Positions 52,458 through 60,741 are shown, counted from the first letter of the stretch. The stretch: 64,000 bases of DNA from Zhihengliuella sp. ISTPL4 (GCF_002848265.1 NZ_CP025422.1:3316727-3380726), one strand, 5' to 3'. The notes: generated from the sequence alone by a model not told the origin. A program made the numbers and translations.

Positions 52458-52487
52458 GAACGCCCCCGGGTCCGCCCGGGGGCGTTC
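52458..52487 (+). terminator. rplA: Terminator after rplA
   Basis: GAACGCCCCCGGG (52458-52470) pairs perfectly with CCCGGGGGCGTTC (52475-52487) around a TCCG loop, a 13-bp stem. It ends the rplK-rplA transcript. Confidence 0.88.
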
Positions 52488-52618
52488 TGCGTTCCCTGGC
52501 CACCCGCGACATCCGGCGTCATCCGATGCGGGGGAGTGGCGAGGCGACGCGTACTGTGGGGGAGTTCCCGCGGTCGTCGCGTAAACTCGCACCCGCGCTT
52601 CTCACCCCAGGAGGGTCC

Positions 52619-53434
52619 ATGTCCCGTCGTCTCATCGCCGTCACCGCACTCGTCGTCGCCGCTGCCGCCCTGACGGCGTGCAGCGGCTCGACCACGCCCG
52701 CGAGCACCGACGGCGAGAGCGCCGCTGGCTCCGACTTCGGCCTGGTGAAGGACGGCACGCTGACGGTCGCGACCGAGGGCACCTACCGCCCGTTCAGCTT
52801 CCACGGCGACGGCGGCTCCGGCGACCTCACCGGCTACGATGTCGAGATCATCCAGGCGGTCGCCGACGAGCTCGGTCTGGAGGTCGAGTTCCAGGAGACC
52901 CAGTGGGACGCGATCTTCGCGGGCCTCGATGCCGGCCGCTTCGACGTGATCGCGAACCAGGTGTCCATCAACGACGAGCGTGAGGCCAAGTACCTGTTCA
53001 GCACCCCGTACACGGTGTCGCCCGGCGTGATCGTGGTCAAGGAGGACGACGACTCCATCTCATCCTTCGACGACCTCGAGGGCAAGACGACGGCGCAGTC
53101 CCTCACGAGCAACTGGTACGAGCTGGCCACCGAGTCGGGCGCCAAGGTCGAGGGCGTCGAGGGCTGGGCGCAGGCCGTGGAGCTCCTCCGTCAGGGCCGG
53201 GTGGACGCGACCGTCAACGACAAGCTGACGTTCCTCGACTACGAGACGACCAACAGCCCGACCGGCCTGAAGATCGCCGCGGAGACCGACGATGCCGGTG
53301 AGCAGGCCTTCGTGTTCACGAAGGACAAGGAGGCGCTCGTCGATGCGGTCGACGAAGCGCTCGACAAGCTCCGTGCCGACGGCACTCTGGCCGAGATCAG
53401 CGAGAAGTACTTCGGCGAAGACGTCTCGCAGTAG
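52619..53434 (+). CDS. Amino-acid ABC transporter substrate-binding lipoprotein
   Basis: A 271-residue lipoprotein: signal peptide with lipobox ALTACSG (Cys21), then a bacterial family 3 solute-binding fold (LTVATEGTYRPFSFHGDGGSG, GYDVEIIQAVADELGLEVEF, QWDAIFAGLDAGRFDVIANQ). The YRPFSF and DVIANQVSINDEREAKYLFS segments resemble cystine/polar amino-acid binders (TcyA/FliY type). An CAGGAGGG ribosome-binding site sets the ATG at 52619. It leads a three-gene importer operon. Confidence 0.92.
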   Translation: MSRRLIAVTALVVAAAALTACSGSTTPASTDGESAAGSDFGLVKDGTLTVATEGTYRPFSFHGDGGSGDLTGYDVEIIQAVADELGLEVEFQETQWDAIFAGLDAGRFDVIANQVSINDEREAKYLFSTPYTVSPGVIVVKEDDDSISSFDDLEGKTTAQSLTSNWYELATESGAKVEGVEGWAQAVELLRQGRVDATVNDKLTFLDYETTNSPTGLKIAAETDDAGEQAFVFTKDKEALVDAVDEALDKLRADGTLAEISEKYFGEDVSQ

Positions 53435-53437
53435 GCG

Positions 53438-54103
53438 ATGCAGAACCCCTGGGAGCTCTTCTTCTCCTCGCTCGGGCCGATCGCCTGGGCGGGGCTGACG
53501 GCGACGATCCCGCTCGCCCTGGTGTCGTTCGCGCTGGGGCTCGTGATCGCGATCGGCGTGGCGCTGATGCGGATCTCGGTGCACCCGGTCGTGTCCGGCA
53601 TCGCCCGGTTCTACATCTCGGTGATCCGCGGCACGCCGATGCTCGTGCAGCTCTTCGTGATCTTCTACGGCCTGCCGTCCGTCGGGGTGACCCTCGATCC
53701 GTGGCCGAGTGCCATCATCGCGCTCTCGCTCAACGTCGGCGGCTACGGTGCCGAGGTCGTGCGGGCGGCGATCCTCTCGGTGCCGAAGGGGCAGTGGGAG
53801 GCCGCGTACACGGTCGGGATGAACCGCACCCGCACGCTGACCCGCATCATCCTGCCGCAGGCCGCCCGGGTGTCAGTGCCGCCGCTGTCCAACACATTCA
53901 TCTCGCTCGTGAAGGACACGTCCCTCACCTCGCTGATCCTCGTGACGGAGCTCTTCAAGGTGGCGCAGCAGATCGCCTCCACCACACTCGAGTTCATGGT
54001 GGTGTATCTGGCCGCGGCGCTGGTCTACTGGGTGATCTGCCTGGTGCTCTCCTTCGGGCAGAGCGCCCTGGAGAGGAGGCTCGACAGCCGTGTCGCGCAC
54101 TGA
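53438..54103 (+). CDS. Amino-acid ABC transporter permease
   Basis: A 221-residue permease of the HisM/TcyB type with about five helices; FYISVIRGTPMLVQLFVIFY near residue 51 is the family hallmark and the coupling loop is GQWEAAYTVGMNRTRTLTRI near residue 111. It starts 3 nt after the binding protein stop. With one permease, it presumably works as a homodimer. Confidence 0.93.
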   Translation: MQNPWELFFSSLGPIAWAGLTATIPLALVSFALGLVIAIGVALMRISVHPVVSGIARFYISVIRGTPMLVQLFVIFYGLPSVGVTLDPWPSAIIALSLNVGGYGAEVVRAAILSVPKGQWEAAYTVGMNRTRTLTRIILPQAARVSVPPLSNTFISLVKDTSLTSLILVTELFKVAQQIASTTLEFMVVYLAAALVYWVICLVLSFGQSALERRLDSRVAH

Positions 54104-54893
54104 CCCCACGGCCGAACCGCTGCTCACCGCGCGCGGCCTGCACAAGAGCTTCGGTGCCACCGAGGTGCTCCGCGGCTTCGACCTCACCCTGCACCGCGGC
54201 GAGGTCGTCGTGCTCATCGGGCCGAGCGGCTCCGGCAAGACGACCGTCCTGCGAGCGCTGAACGGCCTGGAGACGCCGGACGCCGGCACCATCGCGATGG
54301 CCGGGGGCCCGGAGATCGACTTCGCCCCGGAGGTCCGCCCGAAGCCCCGGGTCGCGAAGCAGCAGCGGCTCGCGCTCCGCGATCGGTCGGCGATGGTCTT
54401 CCAGCACCACAACCTCTTCCCGCACCTCACCGTGCTGGAGAACGTGATCGAGGGGCCCTGGCGGGTGCAGGGCCGTCCGAAGGCCGAGGTCGTCGCCGAA
54501 GCGCAGGCACTGCTCGCCCGGGTCGGCCTGGCGGACAAGGCGGATGCGCGACCACACCAGCTCTCCGGCGGGCAGCAGCAGCGCGTCGGGATCGTGCGGG
54601 CGCTGGCACTGCAGCCGGACCTGCTGCTGTTCGACGAGCCGACGAGTGCGCTCGATCCGGAGCTCGTCGGCGAGGTGCTGCTCGTCATCAAGGAGCTCGC
54701 CGACGAGGGCTGGACGATGGCCGTCGTCACGCATGAGCTGAGCTTCGCGCGGGAGGCCGCCGACCACGTGCTCTTCCTGGACGGCGGCGTCGTCGTGGAG
54801 CAGGGGCCGCCCGCTCAGCTGTTCAGCGCGCCGCAGCACGAGCGCACGCAGCGGTTCCTCACGCGCATCCTCCGTCCGCTCGACGGCGCCTGA
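54090..54893 (+). CDS. Amino-acid ABC transporter ATP-binding protein
   Basis: A 267-residue ATPase with Walker A GPSGSGKTT near residue 46, Q-loop AMVFQHHNLFPHLTVLENV, signature [15 protein letters not shown] near residue 157 and Walker B LLLFDEPTSALDPELVGEV. The type is GlnQ/TcyN. An insert of ~15 residues with DFAPEVRPKPRVAKQQRLAL occurs between the A-loop strand and the Q-loop, as in TcyN proteins. The GTG start overlaps the permease end by 14 nt. Confidence 0.94.
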   Translation: MSRTDPTAEPLLTARGLHKSFGATEVLRGFDLTLHRGEVVVLIGPSGSGKTTVLRALNGLETPDAGTIAMAGGPEIDFAPEVRPKPRVAKQQRLALRDRSAMVFQHHNLFPHLTVLENVIEGPWRVQGRPKAEVVAEAQALLARVGLADKADARPHQLSGGQQQRVGIVRALALQPDLLLFDEPTSALDPELVGEVLLVIKELADEGWTMAVVTHELSFAREAADHVLFLDGGVVVEQGPPAQLFSAPQHERTQRFLTRILRPLDGA

Positions 54894-54933
54894 CCCCTCG
54901 ACCGCGAGGGGGATCGATGGCAGGATGCGGTGC

Positions 54934-55290
54934 GTGGGCACCATCGACGACTACCTGACCGACCTCGATGCCGCGGACCGTGCGGTGATCGATGGTGTGT
55001 ATGCGATCGCCACGGAGGAGGTGCCGGAGGCGGGACAGGGCAAGGGCTACGGCATGCCGGCGCTCGTGTACGACGGCAAGCCGCTGCTCTCGGTGATGCG
55101 CGCGAAGAAGCACATCGGCGTCTACCCGTTCAGCCCTGAGGCGGTCGCGGCGGTCACGCAGCTCCTCGAAGGGCATCCCGACGTCAGCCTCGACAAGGGC
55201 ACGATCCGGTTCCAGCCGGAGCACCCCCTGCCGGAGGAGGCGGTCCGCGCCCTCGTCCGGGCGCGGGTGTCGCAGATCGAAGCGGGGTGA
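54934..55290 (+). CDS. DUF1801/YdhG-like protein (iron-chaperone-like fold)
   Basis: A 118-residue protein: GTIDDYLTDLDAADRAVIDG opening, YGMPALVYDGKPLLSVMRAKKHIGVYPFS and the C-terminal KGTIRFQPEHPLPEEAVRALVRAR, the pattern of the small DUF1801/YdhG family (Fra-like fold). No enzymatic activity is established. The GTG at 54934 is preferred to ATG 54925 because CAGGAT (54921-54926) lies 7 nt before it, the leaderless spacing used elsewhere here. It is convergent with argO, 4 nt apart. Confidence 0.8.
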   Translation: MGTIDDYLTDLDAADRAVIDGVYAIATEEVPEAGQGKGYGMPALVYDGKPLLSVMRAKKHIGVYPFSPEAVAAVTQLLEGHPDVSLDKGTIRFQPEHPLPEEAVRALVRARVSQIEAG

Positions 55291-55294
55291 ACGG

Positions 55295-55948
55295 CTACCC
55301 GCCGAGCACCGGGAGCACGAGGCTCACCGCCAGCGTGATCATCACGACCGCGATCACCGCGTCGAGGATGCGCCAGGAGCGCGGGGTGCGCAGCCACCGT
55401 CCGAGGTAGCGGGCGCCGAAGCCGAGGGCGGTGAACCAGAGGATGCTCGCCGCGACCGCCCCCGCCGCGAAGAGCCACCGCTCCTCTCCGTGCGTCGCCG
55501 CGATCGAGCCGAGCATCAGCACCGTGTCGAGGTACACATGCGGGTTCAGCCAGGTCAAGGCCAGCGTCGTGAGGATCACCGGGGCGAGGCGGGTGCGGGT
55601 GAGCGTGCCGGTGCCCCGGGACGCCTCGAGGACCGGAGCGTCGCCCCCGTCGACCACCAGCTCCTCGCCGCCGCGCCAGGCCCGCCGCGCCGCGAGCAGT
55701 CCATATCCGAGGAGGAACAGCGCCCCCGCCCAGCGCGCCACGACCACGAGCCAGGGTGCGGCGGACAGCACGAACCCGAGCCCGGCGACACCGGCGACGA
55801 TCAGCACCGCATCGGAGAGCGCGCACACGATCACGACGGCGAGGACGTGCTCGCGGCGGATGCCCTGCCGCAGGACGAACACGTTCTGGGCGCCGATCGC
55901 GACGATGAGGGAGAGGCCGAGGCCGAGGCCGGCGAGGACGGTGAGCAT
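55295..55948 (-). CDS. argO: LysE/ArgO family amino-acid exporter
   Basis: A 217-residue inner-membrane protein of the LysE superfamily with about six helices. GAQNVFVLRQGIRREHVLAV near residue 19 is the LysE/ArgO signature, LTWLNPHVYLDTVLMLGS near residue 145 is the second conserved region. It exports arginine or lysine to prevent over-accumulation. A TAGGCT hexamer lies 6 nt before the ATG, suggesting a leaderless transcript. It is divergent from a LysG/ArgP-type regulator, the classical gene pair. Confidence 0.92.
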   Translation of the reverse strand: MLTVLAGLGLGLSLIVAIGAQNVFVLRQGIRREHVLAVVIVCALSDAVLIVAGVAGLGFVLSAAPWLVVVARWAGALFLLGYGLLAARRAWRGGEELVVDGGDAPVLEASRGTGTLTRTRLAPVILTTLALTWLNPHVYLDTVLMLGSIAATHGEERWLFAAGAVAASILWFTALGFGARYLGRWLRTPRSWRILDAVIAVVMITLAVSLVLPVLGG

Positions 55949-56018
55949 GTGTCGAGCCTATGAACTCGCAACCATGAAGGACAGCGAAGATTTTTTCCGC
56001 ACCATTAGCATCGCTGAT

Positions 56019-56927
56019 GTGAGAATCGACCCGGAACTCGCCGCCACCCTCGCCGCCGTCGCGGACGAGGGCACCCTCGACGCCGCGTCCCGCCGACTGC
56101 AGGTCACCCCGTCCGCGGTGAGCCAGCGTCTCAAGGCGCTGGAGCAACAGCTCGGACGCATCCTCCTGGTCCGCAGCAAGCCGGTCCGCCTGACCGAGGC
56201 GGGGGAGTCCGTGGTGCGCCTCGCGCGGCAGATCGCGCTCCTCGAAGAAGACGCCCTCGTGGGAGTCGGCATCGAGGGGAGCGCCGAGGGGCGGCGCATC
56301 AGCGTGCCGCTGGCCGTCAACGCGGATTCGATGGCGACCTGGTTCCTGGCGCCGATGGCCCGGCTCTCGGCCGCGCACGACATCGATGTCGACCTGCACC
56401 GCGACGACCAGAACTTCACCGCCCGGCTGCTCGAATCCGGGACGGTCATGGCGGCGGTGACGAGCGAGGCCACGGCGGTCGCGGGGTGCACGGTCACGCC
56501 CCTCGGCGTGCTCGAATACCGTGCCATGGCCGAACCCGCCTACGCCCGCCGATGGTTCCCGGACGGCGTGACCCCCGACGCTCTGGCGCACGCGCCGTTC
56601 GTCGACTTCGACCGCCGCGACACCCTCCAGCACGAGTGGCTGGCCGCGAGGGGCGTGCCGGCGGCAGGTGTTCCCCGGCACTACGTCCCTGCGTCGCACG
56701 ACTATGCGCTGGCCGTCGGCCTCGGGTTGGGATGGGGGATGGTGCCGCGGCCTCAGGAGACTCCGGACCTCATCCCGCTCGGTGGTCCGACCCTGCGCGT
56801 GGCCCTGTACTGGCAGCAGTGGAACCTGCCCTCCGCCCTGCTCGACACGATCGCCGCGGAGGTCGCGGAAGAGGCGCGTCAGGTCCTGGCCCCGCCGCCG
56901 TCTGCGCGTTCGCAGCGCCGGGACTGA
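56019..56927 (+). CDS. LysR family regulator, ArgP/LysG type
   Basis: A 302-residue LysR regulator: N-terminal HTH (ELAATLAAVADEGTLDAASR, VTPSAVSQRLKALEQQLGRIL) and a C-terminal effector domain with NADSMATWFLAPMARLSAAH. The sequence is closest to ArgP/LysG (IciA), which activates argO/lysE when arginine or lysine is high. The GTG at 56019 is favoured over ATG 55974: TAGCAT (56006-56011) lies 7 nt before it and LysG proteins begin at this point. The 70-bp divergent spacer holds both promoters. Confidence 0.92.
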   Translation: MRIDPELAATLAAVADEGTLDAASRRLQVTPSAVSQRLKALEQQLGRILLVRSKPVRLTEAGESVVRLARQIALLEEDALVGVGIEGSAEGRRISVPLAVNADSMATWFLAPMARLSAAHDIDVDLHRDDQNFTARLLESGTVMAAVTSEATAVAGCTVTPLGVLEYRAMAEPAYARRWFPDGVTPDALAHAPFVDFDRRDTLQHEWLAARGVPAAGVPRHYVPASHDYALAVGLGLGWGMVPRPQETPDLIPLGGPTLRVALYWQQWNLPSALLDTIAAEVAEEARQVLAPPPSARSQRRD

Positions 56928-56950
56928 GGGCGGCCGCCGCGAAGGGGGGC

Positions 56951-56980
56951 TTGTCCTCGCCCCCGGGCTCCGGCAATATA
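56951..56980 (+). promoter_or_regulatory. Candidate promoter of the SipW locus
   Basis: TTGTCC (56951-56956), an 18-nt spacer and AATATA (56975-56980) make a reasonable promoter in an otherwise GC-rich 120-bp spacer. The leader of ~65 nt ends in GAGGGGGAAAAAG before the first ATG. Confidence 0.45.
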
Positions 56981-57050
56981 CCAGCACGCGGGAGGCCTGA
57001 GCTCTACTCGTCGGGCATCCGCGCAGACCGGATTCCTGAGGGGGAAAAAG

Positions 57051-57677
57051 ATGGCGACGAAGACGACGCAACGAAAAGTCCTTGCGGTGCTGGCGGGCGG
57101 GCTCGTCCTGGGTGTGGGGGTGGCGGGAGTTCTCGCCGCCTGGAACGACTCGGAGTTCGCGACCGGGACGTTCACAGCCGGGGCCTTCGACCTGGAGGGC
57201 TCCACGGATGGCACGACTTTCAGTGACCACAACGTGGACGACGGCGACACGGCAGCGGCACTGGCCTTCACTCTGCCGGCGGGGGTGGTCGGCAACATGT
57301 CGCCGTCCGACACCGTCTACGCCGGCTTCTGGGTGCGCCTCGCCGCGGGGACGACGACGGGAGCGGATCTGGTCGCCGACGGGACGACCGCGGACCCGGC
57401 GGCGAGTTCGAACACGGACCATCTGTCGTACGCGGTCTATCAGCTCGCACCGGGGGCGACATGCGACGCGGCGTCGGCGGTCGGCACCCCCATCGCGACC
57501 GGGGCCACGCTGGACGCGCAGACCGGGGTGACGACCGTACCTCTCACCGAGGGCGCGACCGCCGACGCGGCCGGCACCGCGGTGCAGCTCTGCTTCGCCG
57601 TGACGGCGGACGCCGCGCTGGAGCCGGGGCTGGTGACCGACGCCACGTGGAAGTTCACGGCCACGTCCACGAGCTGA
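57051..57677 (+). CDS. SipW-dependent-type secreted protein (TasA/CalY-like), first copy
   Basis: A 208-residue secreted protein. The N terminus has a basic head (TTQRKVLAVL), a hydrophobic core (AGGLVLGVGVAGVLAA) and then WNDSEFATGTFTAGAFDLEG, the SipW-type signal-peptide pattern of camelysin/TasA-like proteins. The mature part is Thr/Ala/Asp-rich, with two Cys residues. It has no LPXTG-like motif. It is followed 6 nt later by a paralogue and by a SipW-type signal peptidase. TasA and CalY form biofilm fibres in Bacillus; fibre formation here is only an inference. A strong GAGGGGGA ribosome-binding site precedes the ATG. Confidence 0.88.
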   Translation: MATKTTQRKVLAVLAGGLVLGVGVAGVLAAWNDSEFATGTFTAGAFDLEGSTDGTTFSDHNVDDGDTAAALAFTLPAGVVGNMSPSDTVYAGFWVRLAAGTTTGADLVADGTTADPAASSNTDHLSYAVYQLAPGATCDAASAVGTPIATGATLDAQTGVTTVPLTEGATADAAGTAVQLCFAVTADAALEPGLVTDATWKFTATSTS

Positions 57678-57683
57678 GTCTTC

Positions 57684-58301
57684 ATGGACACCCGCAGAGT
57701 GAGGCGGGAGAAGGGACGGACGCGCTCCCGCCGGATCCGGGCGATACTCGCCGGAGGTCTCGTGCTGGGCGTCGGCGCGACCGCGACCCTCGCCGCCTGG
57801 AACGACTCCGAATACGGCGCCGCGACCTTCACGGCTGGCCGCTTCGACATCGTCGGGGCCACGGACGGGACGACTTTCTCCAGTCACGCGACGACGGGAA
57901 CGGCGGCCGCGCTGAACTTCCAGCTGCCGCCCACCGCCATGGCACCGGGGACGACGACGTACGCGCTGTTCAGCGTGCGGACCGCGAACCCCTCGGTGGC
58001 CGGGGTCCTGCAGCTCACACCGGGAACACCGGGCGGAACGGGGCTGGCGACGTATCTCACCTACGGGGTGCGGACGGTCGCCGCGCCATCCTGCACGGCG
58101 GCGACGTACCCGGCGGGGACCGCTGTCATTCCTGACGGGTCCGCTCTCACGACGGCGGGGGCGACGACGCAGGCTGTGGCGGCGAACGGCGCGGCGCAGG
58201 TGAACTACTGCTTCGCGGTGACCCTTCCCACGGCGGCGGCGAACGGGGCGCAAGGGCTCACGATGACCCAGACCTGGCAGATCCAGGGGACGTCGTCATG
58301 A
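57684..58301 (+). CDS. SipW-dependent-type secreted protein, second copy
   Basis: A 205-residue paralogue of the previous protein. It shares RAILAGGLVLGVGATATLAA, WNDSEYGAATFTAGRFDIVG and DGTTFSSHATT in the same order, with divergence increasing toward the C terminus. The first ~17 residues are strongly basic (MDTRRVRREKGRTRSRR). The ATG is 6 nt after the upstream stop region, and its last codons overlap the signal peptidase start (ATGA). Two Cys (SCTAAT, NYCFAVT) match those of the first copy. It is presumably cleaved by the adjacent peptidase. Confidence 0.87.
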   Translation: MDTRRVRREKGRTRSRRIRAILAGGLVLGVGATATLAAWNDSEYGAATFTAGRFDIVGATDGTTFSSHATTGTAAALNFQLPPTAMAPGTTTYALFSVRTANPSVAGVLQLTPGTPGGTGLATYLTYGVRTVAAPSCTAATYPAGTAVIPDGSALTTAGATTQAVAANGAAQVNYCFAVTLPTAAANGAQGLTMTQTWQIQGTSS

Positions 58302-58870
58302 CCGCGACCCGTCGGGAGGGGCGAGCACGGGCCGGAGAGCCGGTCGAGGTGCGGGGACGCGGGCGGAGGATGCTGGGGGATCTGCTCCTGTGGTGCGCTG
58401 CTGCGGCCGGGACGATCTGCATCGTCCTCGTGATCCTCGCGGCGACCTCGCAGATCACGCTCATCATGTTCCGGACGGGCTCGATGGCGCCGACGATCCC
58501 CGCCGGCTCCGTGGCGGTCGTGCAGCGCGTGCCCGCGGAGGAAGTCGAGGTCGGGGACGTCGTGACGGTGGATCGCACGGGCGAGCTCCCGGTGACCCAT
58601 CGCGTCACGGCGGTCGAGCCCGGAGCCGCGGAGGACGAGCGGATGCTCACCCTGCGCGGCGACGCCAACGCGGCGGAGGATCCCGTCCCGTACCCGGTGT
58701 CCTCCGTCCGCACGGTGCTCTTCGCGGTGCCAGGGGCGGCCGCCGTGGTGGTGGCGCTGGGGGACCCGGTCGTCCTCGCTGTGCTCACGATCGCGGCGAC
58801 GGCGCTCGTGGTCTGGGCGTTCTGGCCGCGGACGCCGCGGCGGGTTCCGGTGCGCACGGAGGGGTCGTGA
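58298..58870 (+). CDS. sipW: Signal peptidase I, SipW/ER type
   Basis: A 190-residue S26B-type signal peptidase with an N-terminal membrane helix (GTICIVLVILAATSQ) and a second helix near the C terminus. Catalytic Ser62 is in FRTGSMAPTIPAG, and the general base is His101 in LPVTHRVTAV rather than the Lys of ordinary bacterial enzymes; Asp122 is in LRGDANAAEDP. This Ser-His-Asp arrangement is the ER/archaeal form typical of SipW. It should process the neighbouring WNDSE-type precursors. ATGA and GTGA overlaps link it to the genes on both sides. Confidence 0.9.
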   Translation: MTATRREGRARAGEPVEVRGRGRRMLGDLLLWCAAAAGTICIVLVILAATSQITLIMFRTGSMAPTIPAGSVAVVQRVPAEEVEVGDVVTVDRTGELPVTHRVTAVEPGAAEDERMLTLRGDANAAEDPVPYPVSSVRTVLFAVPGAAAVVVALGDPVVLAVLTIAATALVVWAFWPRTPRRVPVRTEGS

Positions 58871-59502
58871 GACGGCGCGGGGTGGCGGCCCTCTTCGCGG
58901 CGCCCCTCCTGCTGGCGGTGGCGGTCCCGGGCGTCGCCCGGGCGGAGCCGACATCGGAGGTGATCCAGGGCGATGTGCTGCGGCTGGTCTCGATCGCGGA
59001 CTGGGACTCCGCCGGAGGGATGCTTCCCGGCCAGCCCGTGCAGTGGGACGTCGAGGTCAGCGCCGACGCCGGGGAGCCCGGACGGATCCGCATCGGCGTG
59101 CGGGCGACGGGGGATGCCCGCCTCCGCGTCGACATCGCGCTGTGCTCCGAACCCTGGGGCGCTTCGGGGTGCGCGTCCGGTTCGGCGGTCGTCCGTGATG
59201 ACTGGAGCATCCCCCGGGACGGTGCCGAGGTCCCGGTGACCGAGATCGCCCATTCCGAGACCGCCCACCTCCGTCTCGCGATCGCGCTGGATCCTGCGGA
59301 CGGTGCCGGGACGACCGAGGTCCAGGTCGTCGCGCATGGTGCGGGGGAGACGGTGCTCGCGGGCCCGGGCGGGGGGCTCGCGACGACGGGGCCCTCGCCG
59401 GGTATCGCGCCCCTGATCGTGGCGGCAGGGCTGGTCGTGGTCGGCGGCGCCGTCCTCGGCGCCGGTCGGCGCCGTTCTGGCGGTGGGGAGGTGGCGCGAT
59501 GA
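58867..59502 (+). CDS. Secreted protein with LATTG sortase-type anchor
   Basis: A 211-residue protein: Sec signal (RRRGVAALFAAPLLLAVAVP, cleavage after ARA near residue 26), a ~140-residue extracellular domain with a Cys pair (LCSEPWGASGCASG) and a C-terminal sorting signal LATTG (residues ~171-175), hydrophobic stretch and RRR tail. LAxTG is the class E sortase recognition motif of high-GC actinobacteria; the sortase itself is not in the window. The GTG overlaps the peptidase stop. It could be the cell-wall anchor or base for the other secreted proteins of this locus. Confidence 0.85.
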   Translation: MRRRGVAALFAAPLLLAVAVPGVARAEPTSEVIQGDVLRLVSIADWDSAGGMLPGQPVQWDVEVSADAGEPGRIRIGVRATGDARLRVDIALCSEPWGASGCASGSAVVRDDWSIPRDGAEVPVTEIAHSETAHLRLAIALDPADGAGTTEVQVVAHGAGETVLAGPGGGLATTGPSPGIAPLIVAAGLVVVGGAVLGAGRRRSGGGEVAR

Positions 59503-59990
59503 AGCGCGATCGACGGAGGGGCGCCGGGGTCGTCGCGGTCGTCCTGCTCTGCGCCGCCTTCTCCGCGTCGTCCGTGGAGTCCACGGCAGCGCGCTTCACG
59601 GATGTCGAACACGCCGCGGGATCCTTCACCGCAACACGGCTGGTCGCGCCGTCCATCACCTCCTGCACGGTGACGAGCCTGCTCGGCACCTTTACCGGCT
59701 TCACGATCACCTGGACCTCGCCGTACCTGAAAGCGCAGCAGCGGCTGTCGATCAACACGGTCGTCGTCGACAACGGCTCGGTCAGTCAGAGCGGGACCGG
59801 GCCGTACACGTACGCGACCACGATCAGTTCTGGCCTGCTCAGCACCCTTCTCGGAAGCCTGCTCGGCTCCTCCAACACGGTGCGGGTCGAGGCCGTTCTC
59901 CCCGGAACGTCCTGGGTCTCGCCCGCCGCGACGCGAACGCTGTCGGTGGGCGGACTGCTCGGTCTGGGCGGGAACAACACGTGCACGTGA
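59499..59990 (+). CDS. Third secreted SipW-locus protein
   Basis: A 163-residue protein with a basic N terminus and hydrophobic signal (RRGAGVVAVVLLCAAFSASS), then STAARFTDVEHAAGSFTATRL, a degenerate form of the SipW-type motif (xFTDxExxxGSFTA). The rest is a Ser/Thr-rich beta-strand-type segment with VTSLLGTFTGFTITWTSPYL, resembling a fibronectin-like strand pattern, and a final CT. It starts by ATGA overlap with the LATTG gene. No membrane anchor is seen. Confidence 0.82.
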   Translation: MKRDRRRGAGVVAVVLLCAAFSASSVESTAARFTDVEHAAGSFTATRLVAPSITSCTVTSLLGTFTGFTITWTSPYLKAQQRLSINTVVVDNGSVSQSGTGPYTYATTISSGLLSTLLGSLLGSSNTVRVEAVLPGTSWVSPAATRTLSVGGLLGLGGNNTCT

Positions 59991-60005
59991 GCACGCGCCG
60001 TCCGC

Positions 60006-60686
60006 TCAGTCGGCGAGGGCGAGGGCGCGGAAGGCGTCGCGCTCGCGGAGCTGCTCGCGACGGCTGTCCACGGGGGTGACGGAGCGCGTCGGGACCGTGC
60101 GTCCGGTCGTGCGGCGATACAGCTCGTCGATGAGGTCGGTCGCGAGCCCGACGAGCTTGGCGATCTCGCGGTCGTCCCGGTCGATCCACACGCAGCGGGG
60201 CTCGTCGTGCACGGGGGAGAAGTCGACGTGTTCCTCCCAGACGAACAGCGTGCGCTCGGCGCCCAGCACGTGCTGCTGCCACCACACCTGGCGCAGGTAT
60301 GTGCGCGGGATGCCGCGGAAGGCCTTGTTGGTGGTCTTGATCTCCGCGAGGCTGACGCGGCCGTCCGCGTCCACCGAGATGCCGTCGGGCGTCGCCAGGT
60401 GGCGGTGCTCGATCTCGGCGCGGAACAGCGCGGAGGAGGGGAAGATTCCGTGCGTCGCGGCGACCCAGGCGGCGATCTCCGGCTCTCTGCGCCGGCCGTG
60501 GTCCGTGTAGGCGTTGCCGCCGAACCGCGGTCCGCCGCCGAGCTTGGCGTCGGCAGCACGGGCGATCGAGCGTTCGCTCGTGAGTCCGGCGACGTCGGTG
60601 GCCGTGATGCCGCGGGATCGTGCCCTCATCCATGCCACGCGGTCGCGGGAATCCGCGACGATGCGAGCTTGGAGTTCCGGGGTCAC
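60006..60686 (-). CDS. YqaJ-like viral recombinase family nuclease
   Basis: A 226-residue protein with the lambda-exonuclease/YqaJ fold: SRGITATDVAGLTSERS N-terminal motif, HGRRREPEIAAWVAATHG with the conserved Glu, ATPDGISVDADG with the metal-binding Asp and LAEIKTTNKAFRGIPRTYLRQVWWQQHVLG with the ExK and QxxxQ motifs. These enzymes degrade one DNA strand for annealing-type recombination. No Bet/RecT annealase or other phage gene is nearby, so its role is unclear. The GTG has TAGAGT 6 nt upstream. Related solitary copies are found in other actinobacteria. Confidence 0.88.
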   Translation of the reverse strand: MTPELQARIVADSRDRVAWMRARSRGITATDVAGLTSERSIARAADAKLGGGPRFGGNAYTDHGRRREPEIAAWVAATHGIFPSSALFRAEIEHRHLATPDGISVDADGRVSLAEIKTTNKAFRGIPRTYLRQVWWQQHVLGAERTLFVWEEHVDFSPVHDEPRCVWIDRDDREIAKLVGLATDLIDELYRRTTGRTVPTRSVTPVDSRREQLRERDAFRALALAD

Positions 60687-60741
60687 CAGAAGACTCTAAC
60701 TCTCCCCCACCCCCGCTCCCGCCGCACACGCCGCCCCTCCC

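Noticed and set aside
57051..58301. Possibility that the two WNDSE proteins are a recent tandem duplication at the DNA level
   Set aside because: Similarity is confined to the signal region and short motifs; the C-terminal halves are well diverged, so the duplication is old.
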